A stretch of DNA of 14,087 bases from Physocladia obscura (lineage: Eukaryota; Chytridiomycota; Chytridiomycetes; Chytridiales; Chytriomycetaceae), in NCBI GenBank assembly GCA_027596945.1, contig JADGJH010000825.1, positions 1-14,087 on the forward strand. The letters run 5' to 3'. The notes beneath the pieces were generated by a model that worked only from the letters and a program-made list of their open reading frames with translations, was not told where the DNA came from and did not search any database. The position numbers were made by a program, and so were the translations under genes. Positions within the stretch are counted from its first letter, which is position 1; each line of letters begins with the position of its first letter. Positions 1-6,977 of this stretch are shown here, in pieces.

Positions 1-20
1 AAAAAAAAAAAAAAAAAAAA
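1..20. repeat. Poly-A run at window edge
   Basis: The first 20 bases are all A. The following DNA to about 130 is AT-rich with no open frame of note. The run could be the tail of a retroposed element lying to the left or simple low complexity; the window edge prevents a decision. Confidence 0.5.
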
Positions 21-132
21 CTCAACTGCCTATACAACAACATAAATAATAACGTAAATTCACATTAAATAGACATGCATCAAAAAAATAAATAATTCTC
101 ATATCATAATACAAACACACACAACCAAATAA

Positions 133-206
<74 letters not shown>
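133..206. repeat. AAT/TAA trinucleotide microsatellite
   Basis: This is an uninterrupted AAT repeat, about 24 copies over 74 bp. It ends a few bases before the putative left end of the Harbinger-like element at about 209. PIF/Harbinger elements usually duplicate a TTA/TAA target on insertion, so a TAA-rich tract would be a natural landing site; that link is inference. Confidence 0.95.
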
Positions 207-208
<2 letters not shown>

Positions 209-289
209 GGCTGTTTCAGGTATTTTTTTTGTCTTCAATTTTTTTCAAAAAATTACCTCTTTCCCAAATTCTGTTGCAAGTATTGAGAA

Positions 290-535
290 ATGGAACTTGG
301 CAACAGAGCAGCTGTTGCTGCTACACCAGTCTCAAGTACCTGTAAAGAAACAAAGTCAGTTTAAGAAAAAATATCTTAGCTGGAACTGACACTGGCCCTG
401 CTGCTAATTGGATGACTGACAAGATTGAAAAGCTTTTTGAATTACACTGCTCGGAATTCAGGGAATGGTTCATTGATGGCAAATCAAAGGACAATGTAAC
501 AAAAGGCTGGTCTAAGGTGAAGGATGTGCTGAATT
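290..535 (+). pseudogene. Myb/SANT-like DNA-binding protein remnant of a Harbinger-type element
   Basis: An ATG at 290 opens a short frame (MELGNRAAVAATPVS) that joins in phase across a possible 44-bp intron (336-379, GTACCT...CTTAG) to a frame reading TGTDTGPAANWMTDKIEKL. This continues through ELHCSEFREWF and TKGWSKVKDVLN. The regularly spaced Trp residues with charged helices and the 'TKGW' pattern resemble the Myb/SANT-like trihelix domain encoded beside the transposase in Harbinger elements. After about residue 65 the protein character is lost and the frame runs into DNA that makes better sense as transposase C-terminus on the opposite strand. The domain therefore looks truncated at a deletion breakpoint near 535-590. 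Family assignment is by eye; it could be another short DNA-binding fragment. Confidence 0.45.
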
Positions 536-589
536 TTGGGCTCTTGATTACTCTGTTGATTGAACAAGTCAAAAGTGCATTTCAAAGTT

Positions 590-1086
590 ATAAATCCCAG
601 CACATCTTGCTTTCTGATTGCAACAGGTCCACTTTCTGCATCATCTGTCACACCAATCAGCCCCATCTTTGCAGCTTCCATTGATGCATTTTTTGCTTCT
701 TTCCACATTTCTTTAAACTCTTTTGAAATGGTGCTTTCATGAAGCCAAATAAGAATATTATGTAGAACTAATGCAGCTTCAATAATTTCTGCCTGTCACT
801 CAGTTGCCTCCTTTCTGTCTGAATCATCATCAATATGCTCAACCTTTGGATTATATGGTCGCTGATCAAGTGGGTGTTGAAAGTGTCAAAATCTCCCCTT
901 AAGTAGCCCAATAGCATTCTATTAGCTGATTTGTGTTGATATAACATGATCAGGATCTGCCTGAAATGATTGTCCATCTGCACCAACTGCAACTGCTGTA
1001 ATAAGCCATGCAGATGAAGACACAAGGACAACAATAATGACTGAAACAGCTGCACTGATGATTATTGTTGAGTTGTCACTGTCCAT
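590..1086 (-). pseudogene. PIF/Harbinger-like transposase remnant, internally deleted and frameshifted
   Basis: Reading the minus strand, an ATG at 1086 begins MDSDNSTIIISAAVSVIIVV, a hydrophobic N-terminal region, and runs to DPDHVISTQIS, where a TAA interrupts it near 923. A one-base shift restores SANRMLLGYLRGDFDTF and continues to about residue 100. A second shift near 790 gives AEIIEAALVLHNILIWL, then KEMWKEAKNASMEAAK and a short C-terminal tail ending near 590. The ALVLHN block matches the conserved C-terminal 'LHN' helix of Harbinger DDE (DDE_Tnp_4-like) transposases. About 165 codons remain where the family usually has about 350-450. The missing middle is where the catalytic Asp residues would lie. 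It is paired with the convergent Myb-like remnant. Confidence 0.5.
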
Positions 1087-1498
1087 GATGTGGTGTTGAT
1101 ACAGTGGTTGGGAAATAGTGCAGGAAATAGTGCAAATTTTTGGAAAAAGAGGTTCCAGACCTGTATTTCCAAAAATCAAAAAAATAGTGGAAAAAATACA
1201 CCTAGAATTGGGCAACACAAAAATCACAGAGCATAGAAGGACGGAGTTGAGAGATGGGGATAGACAATAGGGGGAATTACTTCCAATGAGTTGCAAATGG
1301 CATAACCATGCTGTCAGCGACCAAAGCTGAAAGGTTGCAGATTTAAGGATGTCTTTATTGTTGTGTAGCACAATTCATAACCTAAATAAAGACAAGCAGC
1401 AGTTTTCAAAGGGAATACCTCCTCCAAAAAAAATAAATAAAAAAAATGAATATTGAGGAATTAGAAATGAGGCACAAAAGTTTTATTTTAAGGCATAG

Positions 1499-1756
1499 AA
1501 TTAGGCATTTTTAAATTGTTGTTCTATTCTTGGAAATAAATAATAGGATTCTAACACTAAATTATACTTTATTGTGCCAATTCCACCAATTCAAGTGAAT
1601 CTGACTTTACAGGATTCAACACCAAGTGTCACTCTTATGGTGAAGACACATGGTGGTGCAGAGACACTGGTTGAGCTTAATGTACCACTGGCCTTGCAGA
1701 GCTGTTTGCATCCTGCAAACAGCATGCCATTTTTCAGAACATTTTCAATTTATTAA
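1499..1756 (+). other. Unassigned open frame, possible gene or element fragment
   Basis: A plus-strand frame stays open to a TAA at 1754-1756 and contains a stretch with ordinary protein composition (about 1571-1700: VPIPPIQVNLTLQDSTPSV, then KTHGGAETLVELNVPLALQ). The surroundings are AT-rich non-coding DNA. There is no convincing ATG at its head, no family I recognise, and no clear continuation by splicing. It also contains a perfect hairpin at 1701-1723. It may be a fragment of a decayed gene or transposable element, or chance. Low confidence that it is coding today. Confidence 0.2.
1701..1723. repeat. Perfect 10-bp inverted repeat, 3-nt loop
   Basis: GCTGTTTGCA is followed by TCC and then TGCAAACAGC, a perfect 10-bp stem with a 3-base loop. 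It lies inside the unassigned open frame. No T-run follows, so a terminator role is not suggested. Confidence 0.85.
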
Positions 1757-1980
1757 TTCAACTGCAAAGCCCAAAGAGAAAAAAAACACAATTCATAAGA
1801 AAAACCAAAACATGAATAATCAAAAAAAAAACCAAACAACAGACAACCAACAAATAAATAAACGAATATACAAAATTAATAAATAAATATTTACAAAGAT
1901 AATTATTGAATAAAGTCAAAAATGTTTTGAACAAACTTAATCTTCACATGAGAATCTTAGAACAGAATCAACCCCAAGTT

Positions 1981-2143
1981 AAACTTTTCTTCTGAGACTA
2001 ATACCAACGATGTAGGCACAATAAAACTGTTTTAGTAACTTATGTAAACAGAAAAAGAATCTAGTTTGGCTTAGCCTTTTGGCAAACAATTGACCACAAA
2101 TCAAACTTTTCTTTCCAGACTGATACCAAACATGTGGATACAA
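1981..2143. repeat. Diverged direct repeat, about 41 bp, two copies
   Basis: Copy 1 (1981-2021) and copy 2 (2103-2143) both start AAACTTTTCTT and share AGACT(A/G)ATACCAA, then ATGT followed by a TA/GG-rich end. Roughly three quarters of positions agree by eye. Start-to-start spacing is 122 bp. Confidence 0.6.
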
Positions 2144-2157
2144 ATTTAAGAGACATA

Positions 2158-2633
2158 GTTGGAATTTTATAAGCACTCTTAATAATGATAACCCATTTTT
2201 TGAGTCATGCATCTGTTAAATAAACAGTATTTTTATTAAAGTATAAAAAGATTCAAACTACATCAAAGATAAATTCACTCTTTATTGAAATAAATAGGGT
2301 TAAATTTGCTTATAGAGTAAAGAAACAAAACAGTGGACTTGACTTTTCAATTATTAAGCAGAAACTGCATATTAATTGTTGAATCCTGCATTGACAGATT
2401 CCTTTCAAACTGCTCACACTGAGATATTGTTATAAATTTTTAGGCTAAAAATTTCTTGTTTATTTCAAATAATAGAACACATAATAACTCCCATTGTGCA
2501 TACTCATTGTGAACTGTTTCTTATCTTTTTGTTTGAATTTATAAAACAAAGTTGGAATTTATATATATTTCCACTGTTGGTTGCTATGACCCATTTCCTT
2601 GATCATATACCTGTCAAATAAACAATATTTTGT
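2158..2633. repeat. Diverged direct repeat, about 80 bp, two copies
   Basis: Copy 1 (2158-2236) and copy 2 (2551-2633) share GTTGGAATTT, then ACCCATTT, GA(G)TCAT, CTGT(T/C)AAATAAACA and ATTTT in the same order and similar spacing. This looks like an old local duplication or two members of an interspersed family. Neither copy has coding content. Confidence 0.5.
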
Positions 2634-3179
2634 CATCTAATTTAACAAGGATTAGATCTAAAGGTCTTCAACCTTTATTATCTATTCACACGCATTCAGT
2701 TTGTGCACTGAATCTATAATTCAACAAGCAAAACAAATAATTGATAAATAAATAAAATAATATAGAATTAAAATGCAGTTATTGTCGTGCTTTGTTGTTG
2801 TTTTCATGTTGTTACTTGAAGAATTCTCCAAAACAAAATTTGCAATTTGAAAAATGTGGATTATAAGTACTTGATTTGTCACCAGTGAAAAATACTTATT
2901 CTGTTACAAAGAGTTGTTCCTGTTTTGTTCAGGTGGAAAGTGGTGGATTGTTATGGATTCAAGCCCAGATTTCATCCTGGCTGCTGCCATTTTTTGGTGC
3001 AAACTGTTGAATAATACTGATTTGTAGCTAAGTCATGCATTTGAAACATATCAGGTTTTTCAACTTGAATCTGTCAAGTTCCTTAGTATACAAAAGGAGA
3101 AATGAAATTTATATATATTGATATTTACATTTGTAAAGGATATATATATATAAATACATGTAAACAAAAATATTGTACC

Positions 3180-3258
3180 AGTGTTGGTAGGCCAATGGTC
3201 AAGGTGCTGTCTGGCCATTTTGGTGTAGGATGTGGGATTAATCCCTATGCTTTTTTTT
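3180..3258 (+). repeat. tRNA-like element with A-box, B-box and T-run (SINE head or decayed tRNA)
   Basis: TAGGCCAATGGTCAAGG (3188-3204) followed by TGCTG closely resembles the D-arm/A-box of class II tRNAs (Leu/Ser type GGCCGAGTGGTCAAGGCG) with one base missing. GTGGGATTAATCCC (3232-3245) resembles the T-arm/B-box GTGGGTTCGAATCCC, again one base short. The spacing is right for a Leu/Ser tRNA body, and eight T (3251-3258), a Pol III terminator-like run, follow. The T loop and anticodon arm do not fold cleanly, so it is not a functional tRNA. A tRNA-derived SINE 5' head is the best reading, with a tRNA pseudogene as the alternative. Confidence 0.45.
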
Positions 3259-4122
3259 CATCTGGTTTACTGTTCTCAGTATTTCTTTTCTCCATAATAA
3301 CTCTTGAAGTTGCCATCTTATGCCTGGAAGGTATATAAAGGCTTTTAAGTATACAGTATACAACAAGCACTGTTTTTGTTTGAATAAGCCTTTTCTGCAA
3401 ATAAGACAGTAATCTGTCAACATACATAAGAGCACAGCTTGTGTAGTTGACAGAGGTAATGTCCTTACAGATCTCATGCTTCTAAGTCTTATTCTCAAGT
3501 GAGTTGGAATGGTAGGGCATCCCATGCCCTATGGGAAACATTGTTTCTCAAAATTTAATAAGAAATAGAAACATTCTTTATTAACTCACACAACCAACAA
3601 CTGAAGTTGGCTATCAACAAGCTAAAAGCAGTGCTGAAGTGTGTTTTCTGAGTCAACACAGCCTTTGGTTGTTGTTTGTCAGAAGATGGGTTTGAAGGCA
3701 ACTTTTTCTGAATGAAAATTTTCTTACTTTTAGAAAATAATGGAAAATGAAAGAAAAACTGCCATGTTGGAATTCCAGAGAACAAAACTGTGCAAGAAAA
3801 TGCTTAAAAGGTGTTTATTTATCTTTGTTTAAAAAAATACTTGAATAAAAGATATTTGGAAGCATTATCAAAACTGAAAATCAACATATCCATAATTTCT
3901 TGATTTGTTTCTGAGGTTGTTTGTTTTCTCTTTTGGTACTTTATTTTTGGGCTGCCTCCTCCATTGTTTTGTCTTCAGTTGTTTCTGTGGACTTCTGGGA
4001 ATCCATGGCAAAGAGCGCTAAGTCACAGAAAACAGTCAGTGAAGAGGAGAAAGCCAACTCAGCCTTTCTCCAGAAATTTTGGAGATTTCCTTGGCTTGTT
4101 CTGCCACAAGAGAAAATTATAT
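3259..4122. other. AT-rich gene-free stretch with small structured elements
   Basis: No gene can be supported here. Visible items are a TATA-like GTATATAAAGG (3331-3341) followed by two direct copies of the palindrome GTATAC (3349-3354 and 3356-3361), an 8-bp hairpin at 3513-3531, and a plus-strand open frame ending at 4136. The last 45 or so codons of that frame (from about 3990) have protein-like composition but no recognised family. The antisense frame over the same bases also stays open and ends with MDSQKSTETTEDK, so the direction is undecided. Confidence 0.4.
3513..3531. repeat. 8-bp perfect hairpin, CCC loop
   Basis: TAGGGCAT, CCC, ATGCCCTA: a perfect 8-bp stem with a 3-base loop. Flanking bases do not extend the pairing beyond one possible wobble. 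No known role. Confidence 0.8.
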
Positions 4123-4239
4123 CCTATTATTTGTGATTAGCATTCAGTTCACAAATAATAGGTACCTTAGACTACATCACTTTATTCATTTTATTTGAGT
4201 TGCATTGTTAATAAACTGCATTCTGCTCACAAATAATAG
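4123..4239. repeat. Three copies of CACAAATAATAG, two forming a 13-bp inverted repeat
   Basis: CCTATTATTTGTG (4123-4135) is the exact reverse complement of CACAAATAATAGG (4150-4162), with 14 bases between. A third copy, CACAAATAATAG, lies at 4228-4239 within a 22-bp near-direct repeat (4140-4161 and 4218-4239, 20 of 22 identical). All sit 98-214 bp before the peptidase start codon. They may be promoter elements of that gene or remnants of a small mobile element; the sequence alone does not decide. Confidence 0.8.
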
Positions 4240-4336
4240 ACATTGGTTTACAGTTTTGGTGTGATTGTTTTTCATATTTTTCAGGTTTATGGCTGTATGG
4301 GTTATTTTCGTTTTATTGGATCGTTTTTGATCGAAA

Positions 4337-6163
4337 ATGGAGAACGAAAACACTCCGTTGATTGGCGGAGACGGACCAGTGGCGGAAGCTCGACGTAGGC
4401 GACTGCGTCAGTTCACGCTTGGCGGACTGTTTGGGTTTATTGCGGTGCTTGCACTTGGGCTTGGGCGCGCGGCGGTCGGGCTTGCGGCGGGCGCGGCGTC
4501 GATCCGCGCAAGCAGCGATCGCGTCGAAGAAAATCTTCTTCAGCTGCAGCGCATCGCGGCGGCGGCGCGCGGCGGCTCACGCAGCGTTGGCGACGGCTTC
4601 AACGCCTCTGCCGCCTTTGTCGTCGCCGCCCTGGCCAACGACACGCAACTGAAGGTGCCGCCTATTGAACCTCCTGCTAAATGCCGCCTATTAAATGCCG
4701 CCTATTAAATACCGCCTATTAAATACCGCCTATTAAATACCGCCTATTAAATACCGCCTATTAAATACCGCCTATTAAATGTCGCCTATTAAATGCCGCC
4801 TAGGTCTGGACGGAGGAGCTGCTCGTCAAAGACCAAGTCGACTATGCCACCCCGCTCTTTTCCGCCGCCTCCCTCCGCGCTCGAGATCGCGTCTACTCCG
4901 CGCGCTTGGACTTCTTGACCGCCTTTGGTTCTGGTTCCGGCACAGTAACCGATCTTCCCCTCGTTATTGTTCCCGGCTGTGACCCAAAACTTGACTCCCT
5001 CCCCGACTATCCCTTTGTGGCCCTCATCCTTGAGGCTGCCCCGCCAACAAAGGTCGGCTGCGACAACTGTCTTTGTGGTCGGGTCTCGCTCGCAATCAAA
5101 GGTGGCGCGAAAGCTGTCCTTTTGGCCGCAACTCCGATTTCCTCAGGGTATCCGCGCCCCCTTGCGCCCAGCGGCAGATTCAGCTGTCCACCGCCTTATA
5201 ATGCATCGCTTTTTGCTTCGCTTCCTATTCTGTCTCTGGGGCAAGAAGCTTCCTGGGATATTGTCGCTCGTGCCCTGGATACTCCTTCAAAGCCGACTGT
5301 ATCCATTTCAACCAACACGGAATACAAAACTCTCGGTGTCGTTAACGTGCTGGCAGAGTCTCGAACCGGCAGCGATGACTCTGTCATTATATTTGGTTCT
5401 CACTTGGACTCAGTCCGTGCTGGACCTGGCGTTAACGATGACGGGTGAGGATTTCTTGTAGTTTTATCTTCATTGAAAAGCCACAGATCCGGTGCAATGG
5501 CGACTCTAGAACTTGCCCGTGCATTTTCAGCATTTGAAAGCAAAAATGGCAAGAGTGTCCAGGTACGAATTACTGTACGTCATCCACAAACTCTCACACA
5601 CAACAAACAACCAGAAAGTCCGCTTTGCATGGTGGTCCGCCGAAGAAATCGGTCTCCTGGGCTCAAAATACCACATTAAAACCCTACAATCCACAAACCC
5701 GGCGCAACTCGCGAAATACAAGCTCACAATCGACATAGACATGATCGCGTCGCCGAACTACATCCGCGGTATCTGGGACGGCCACAGCATCATTGATCCC
5801 CGCATCGCACGCGCTTCCGCACGAATTGCGTCCGTCTTCCAATCCCATTTCACCCGTAAAGGACTCCCTACATCCCTCGTCAAATTCAACGGCGGCAGCG
5901 ACTTCCAGCCATTCATGGATGCCGGTGTGCCTGCAGGCGGTGTGATTACCGGCGAGAATGAAATCAAGACAGCGGAGGAGGCGGCGGTGTTTGGCGGCGT
6001 TGCGGGGGTCGTGTTGGATCCAAATTATCATCAGACGGAAGATACTGTTGAAGGATTCGGGGCAGCAGGGCGGGCGATTTTGAAGGAAAATTTAGAGGCG
6101 CTTGTGAATGCGCTACAGGTTTTTGCATTGGAAAATAATTTGGACGCGTTTTTGAAGGCGTGA
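4337..6163 (+). CDS. M28 family zinc metallopeptidase with PA domain (aminopeptidase Y-like)
   Basis: This is predicted to remove N-terminal residues from peptides, in the di-zinc M28 family, probably in a vacuolar or secretory compartment. Exons are 4337-4654, 4804-5444, 5487-5562 and 5615-6163 (introns 149, 42 and 52 bp), giving 527 aa. Order: short cytosolic tail with an acidic dileucine-type signal (ENTPLI), a hydrophobic anchor at about residues 25-55, a luminal region with an insert resembling a PA domain at about 150-280, then the catalytic domain. The zinc and catalytic residues are all visible: His306 and Asp308 (GSHLDS), Asp318 (GVNDDGSGA), Glu355/Glu356 (WWSAEE), Asp387 (DMIASPNY) and His484 (NYHQTED). 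Exon 2 joins exon 3 exactly within the NDDGSG motif. The start is the first ATG with A at -3, just after the GC shift. Intron 1 is a minisatellite. Family is firm; exact specificity is inferred. Confidence 0.92.
4658..4803 (+). repeat. 14-bp minisatellite filling intron 1 of the peptidase gene
   Basis: The unit CCGCCTATTAAATA is repeated head-to-tail. There are eight near-perfect units (4684-4795), two degenerate units before them (4658-4683), and a final truncated unit CCGCCTAG (4796-4803) whose last base change supplies the AG acceptor. The donor GTGCCG (4655) is immediately followed by the first unit. Joining 4654 to 4804 keeps frame (TQLK to VWTEELL). If retained, the intron gives a stop within about 18 codons (TAA at 4706-4708). 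Confidence 0.9.
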
Positions 6164-6289
6164 TGGGGATGCGGGGTGGTAATTGTGATTAATTGTCTTT
6201 AATTTTTTGCAGTTTGGTTTTATTTGAAAATATGTGTATTTTGTACTCTTTGGTTGTTGGCAAATGCAGTCAAGCTTGAATCTCTCACA

Positions 6290-6510
6290 ATCTCGCTGCC
6301 GGTTTGGTGATTACTGGTGAGAACGAAATCATAAGGCTTTTGGAGGTTTTTCAATGGTCGTACGGAATCGAATTGCGATGAAGCGGGGACATTGTGGACG
6401 GGTTGGAGGAGTGATTTGGAAGGAGCGTTTGTAAGTGTTTGCGAATTCCTTGCAGGTTCTAGCGTTAGAAAGAAATTTATACGCGTTTTTTGAAGGCGTG
6501 ATGGGTGCAT
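6290..6510 (+). pseudogene. Decayed partial duplicate of the peptidase 3' end
   Basis: This stretch aligns colinearly with the last about 245 bp of the upstream M28 gene. GGTGATTACTGGTGAGAA then CGAAATCA (6306-6331) mirrors the GGVITGENEI codons. The segment around 6381-6470 follows the EDTVEGFG...KENLEAL region with small indels. The stretch 6466-6505 parallels VFALENNLDAFLKA and then the TGA stop plus the following ATGGG. There are frameshifts, in-frame stops, and loss of the His-containing PNYHQTED region. It lies 127 bp after the functional stop codon, so a tandem partial duplication followed by decay is the simplest explanation. It is not expected to be translated. Confidence 0.75.
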
Positions 6511-6923
6511 AGTAGCCAAGGCATCATGTTATGACATGCTATTTTTTTTAAACTGTAGTGACAAGTTTTATTTGACATTTGAAAAATCTTCCCAATATAT
6601 TGGAATTTGTCCAGTTTGAAAATTCTACGCACCCTTTCCTTTTTCCCATTTTGTGTGGACTCTGCTATGAAAAAAAAAAAAAGTTCGAGTTCAATTTATT
6701 GGTAATGAGTTTTGTTCATTTGTCCTTGAAGAATAAAAATTTTTTTGTTCAACTAATTGAGTACAGCTTGCACTGGAATCGGTAAAGTGGCACAGAGTCA
6801 ATTTTGACTATGTCATGGAAGAAACCAGTTGCATCCGCCTGCAAAGCATAGCTTTATGCGGCACTAACAATTTTTTTTCTTCTTTATTTATTCAAACGGC
6901 TATAAACAACAAAAACACGTCAC
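6511..6923. other. AT-rich intergenic DNA between convergent genes
   Basis: The space between the peptidase duplicate and the proline dehydrogenase 3' end holds homopolymer A and T tracts and one short open frame (6579-6785) with low-complexity Phe/Leu/Lys composition that I do not accept as coding. No RNA gene or repeat was recognised. Confidence 0.5.
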
Positions 6924-6929
6924 TTTATT
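6924..6929 (-). terminator. Candidate polyadenylation signal for proline dehydrogenase
   Basis: AATAAA on the minus strand lies about 50 bases after the proline dehydrogenase stop codon. Further AATAAA copies occur at 6883-6892. The placement fits a 3' UTR, but the AT-rich context makes chance copies likely. Confidence 0.4.
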
Positions 6930-6977
6930 TTGGCAATGGTAGCAAAAAGAAAAAAAAAGTGGGGTGTGATGGTAGAT

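Larger units (their letters stand above)
209..1213. mobile_element. Decayed PIF/Harbinger-type DNA transposon, internally deleted
   Basis: Two degenerate reading frames converge here: a transposase-like remnant on the minus strand (1086 down to about 590) and a Myb/SANT-like remnant on the plus strand (290 to about 535). This pair is the known two-gene make-up of PIF/Harbinger elements. Possible terminal inverted repeats lie at about 209-262 (GGCTGTTTCAGGTATT inward) and, read inward from the right on the minus strand, about 1213-1140 (GCCCAATTCTAGGTGTATT). Both share an AGGT(GT)ATTTTTT block followed by T-rich sequence and an ACCTCTTT motif. The terminal similarity is imperfect and the ends are uncertain. 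The central transposase part carrying most of the DDE catalytic domain is missing and frames are broken, so the copy should be non-autonomous or dead. Confidence 0.45.
1757..3175. other. AT-rich gene-free DNA with local diverged duplications
   Basis: No reading frame here looks like a protein: frames are short, and composition is dominated by A/T homopolymers and AATAAATA-type runs. What can be seen is two diverged duplications (1981-2021 with 2103-2143; 2158-2236 with 2551-2633), both given separately, and a purine/pyrimidine-mixed stretch at 2930-3010 with no recognisable content. Confidence 0.6.

Noticed and set aside
2930..2990. GGATTCAAGCCC, a good B-box match.
   Set aside because: There is no convincing A-box at the right distance upstream and no T-arm stem; likely chance.
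3428..3510. Second tRNA-like segment (TAGTTGACAGAGG resembling an A-box, ATTCTCAAGTG resembling a B-box).
   Set aside because: The B-box has several mismatches and neither the anticodon nor the acceptor arm pairs; too weak beside the 3180-3258 element.
4362..4652. Open frame of 96 codons overlapping peptidase exon 1 in another frame.
   Set aside because: It is Arg/Ala-rich because it is the GC-rich coding strand read out of frame; no domain, and exon 1 has a clear role.
5684..6031. Minus-strand open frame of 115 codons across peptidase exon 4.
   Set aside because: It is antisense to conserved M28 motifs, with no start context or family similarity of its own.
6579..6785. Plus-strand open frame of 68 codons in intergenic DNA.
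   Set aside because: It is low-complexity Phe/Lys/Leu from AT-rich sequence, with no motif and no sign of splicing partners.
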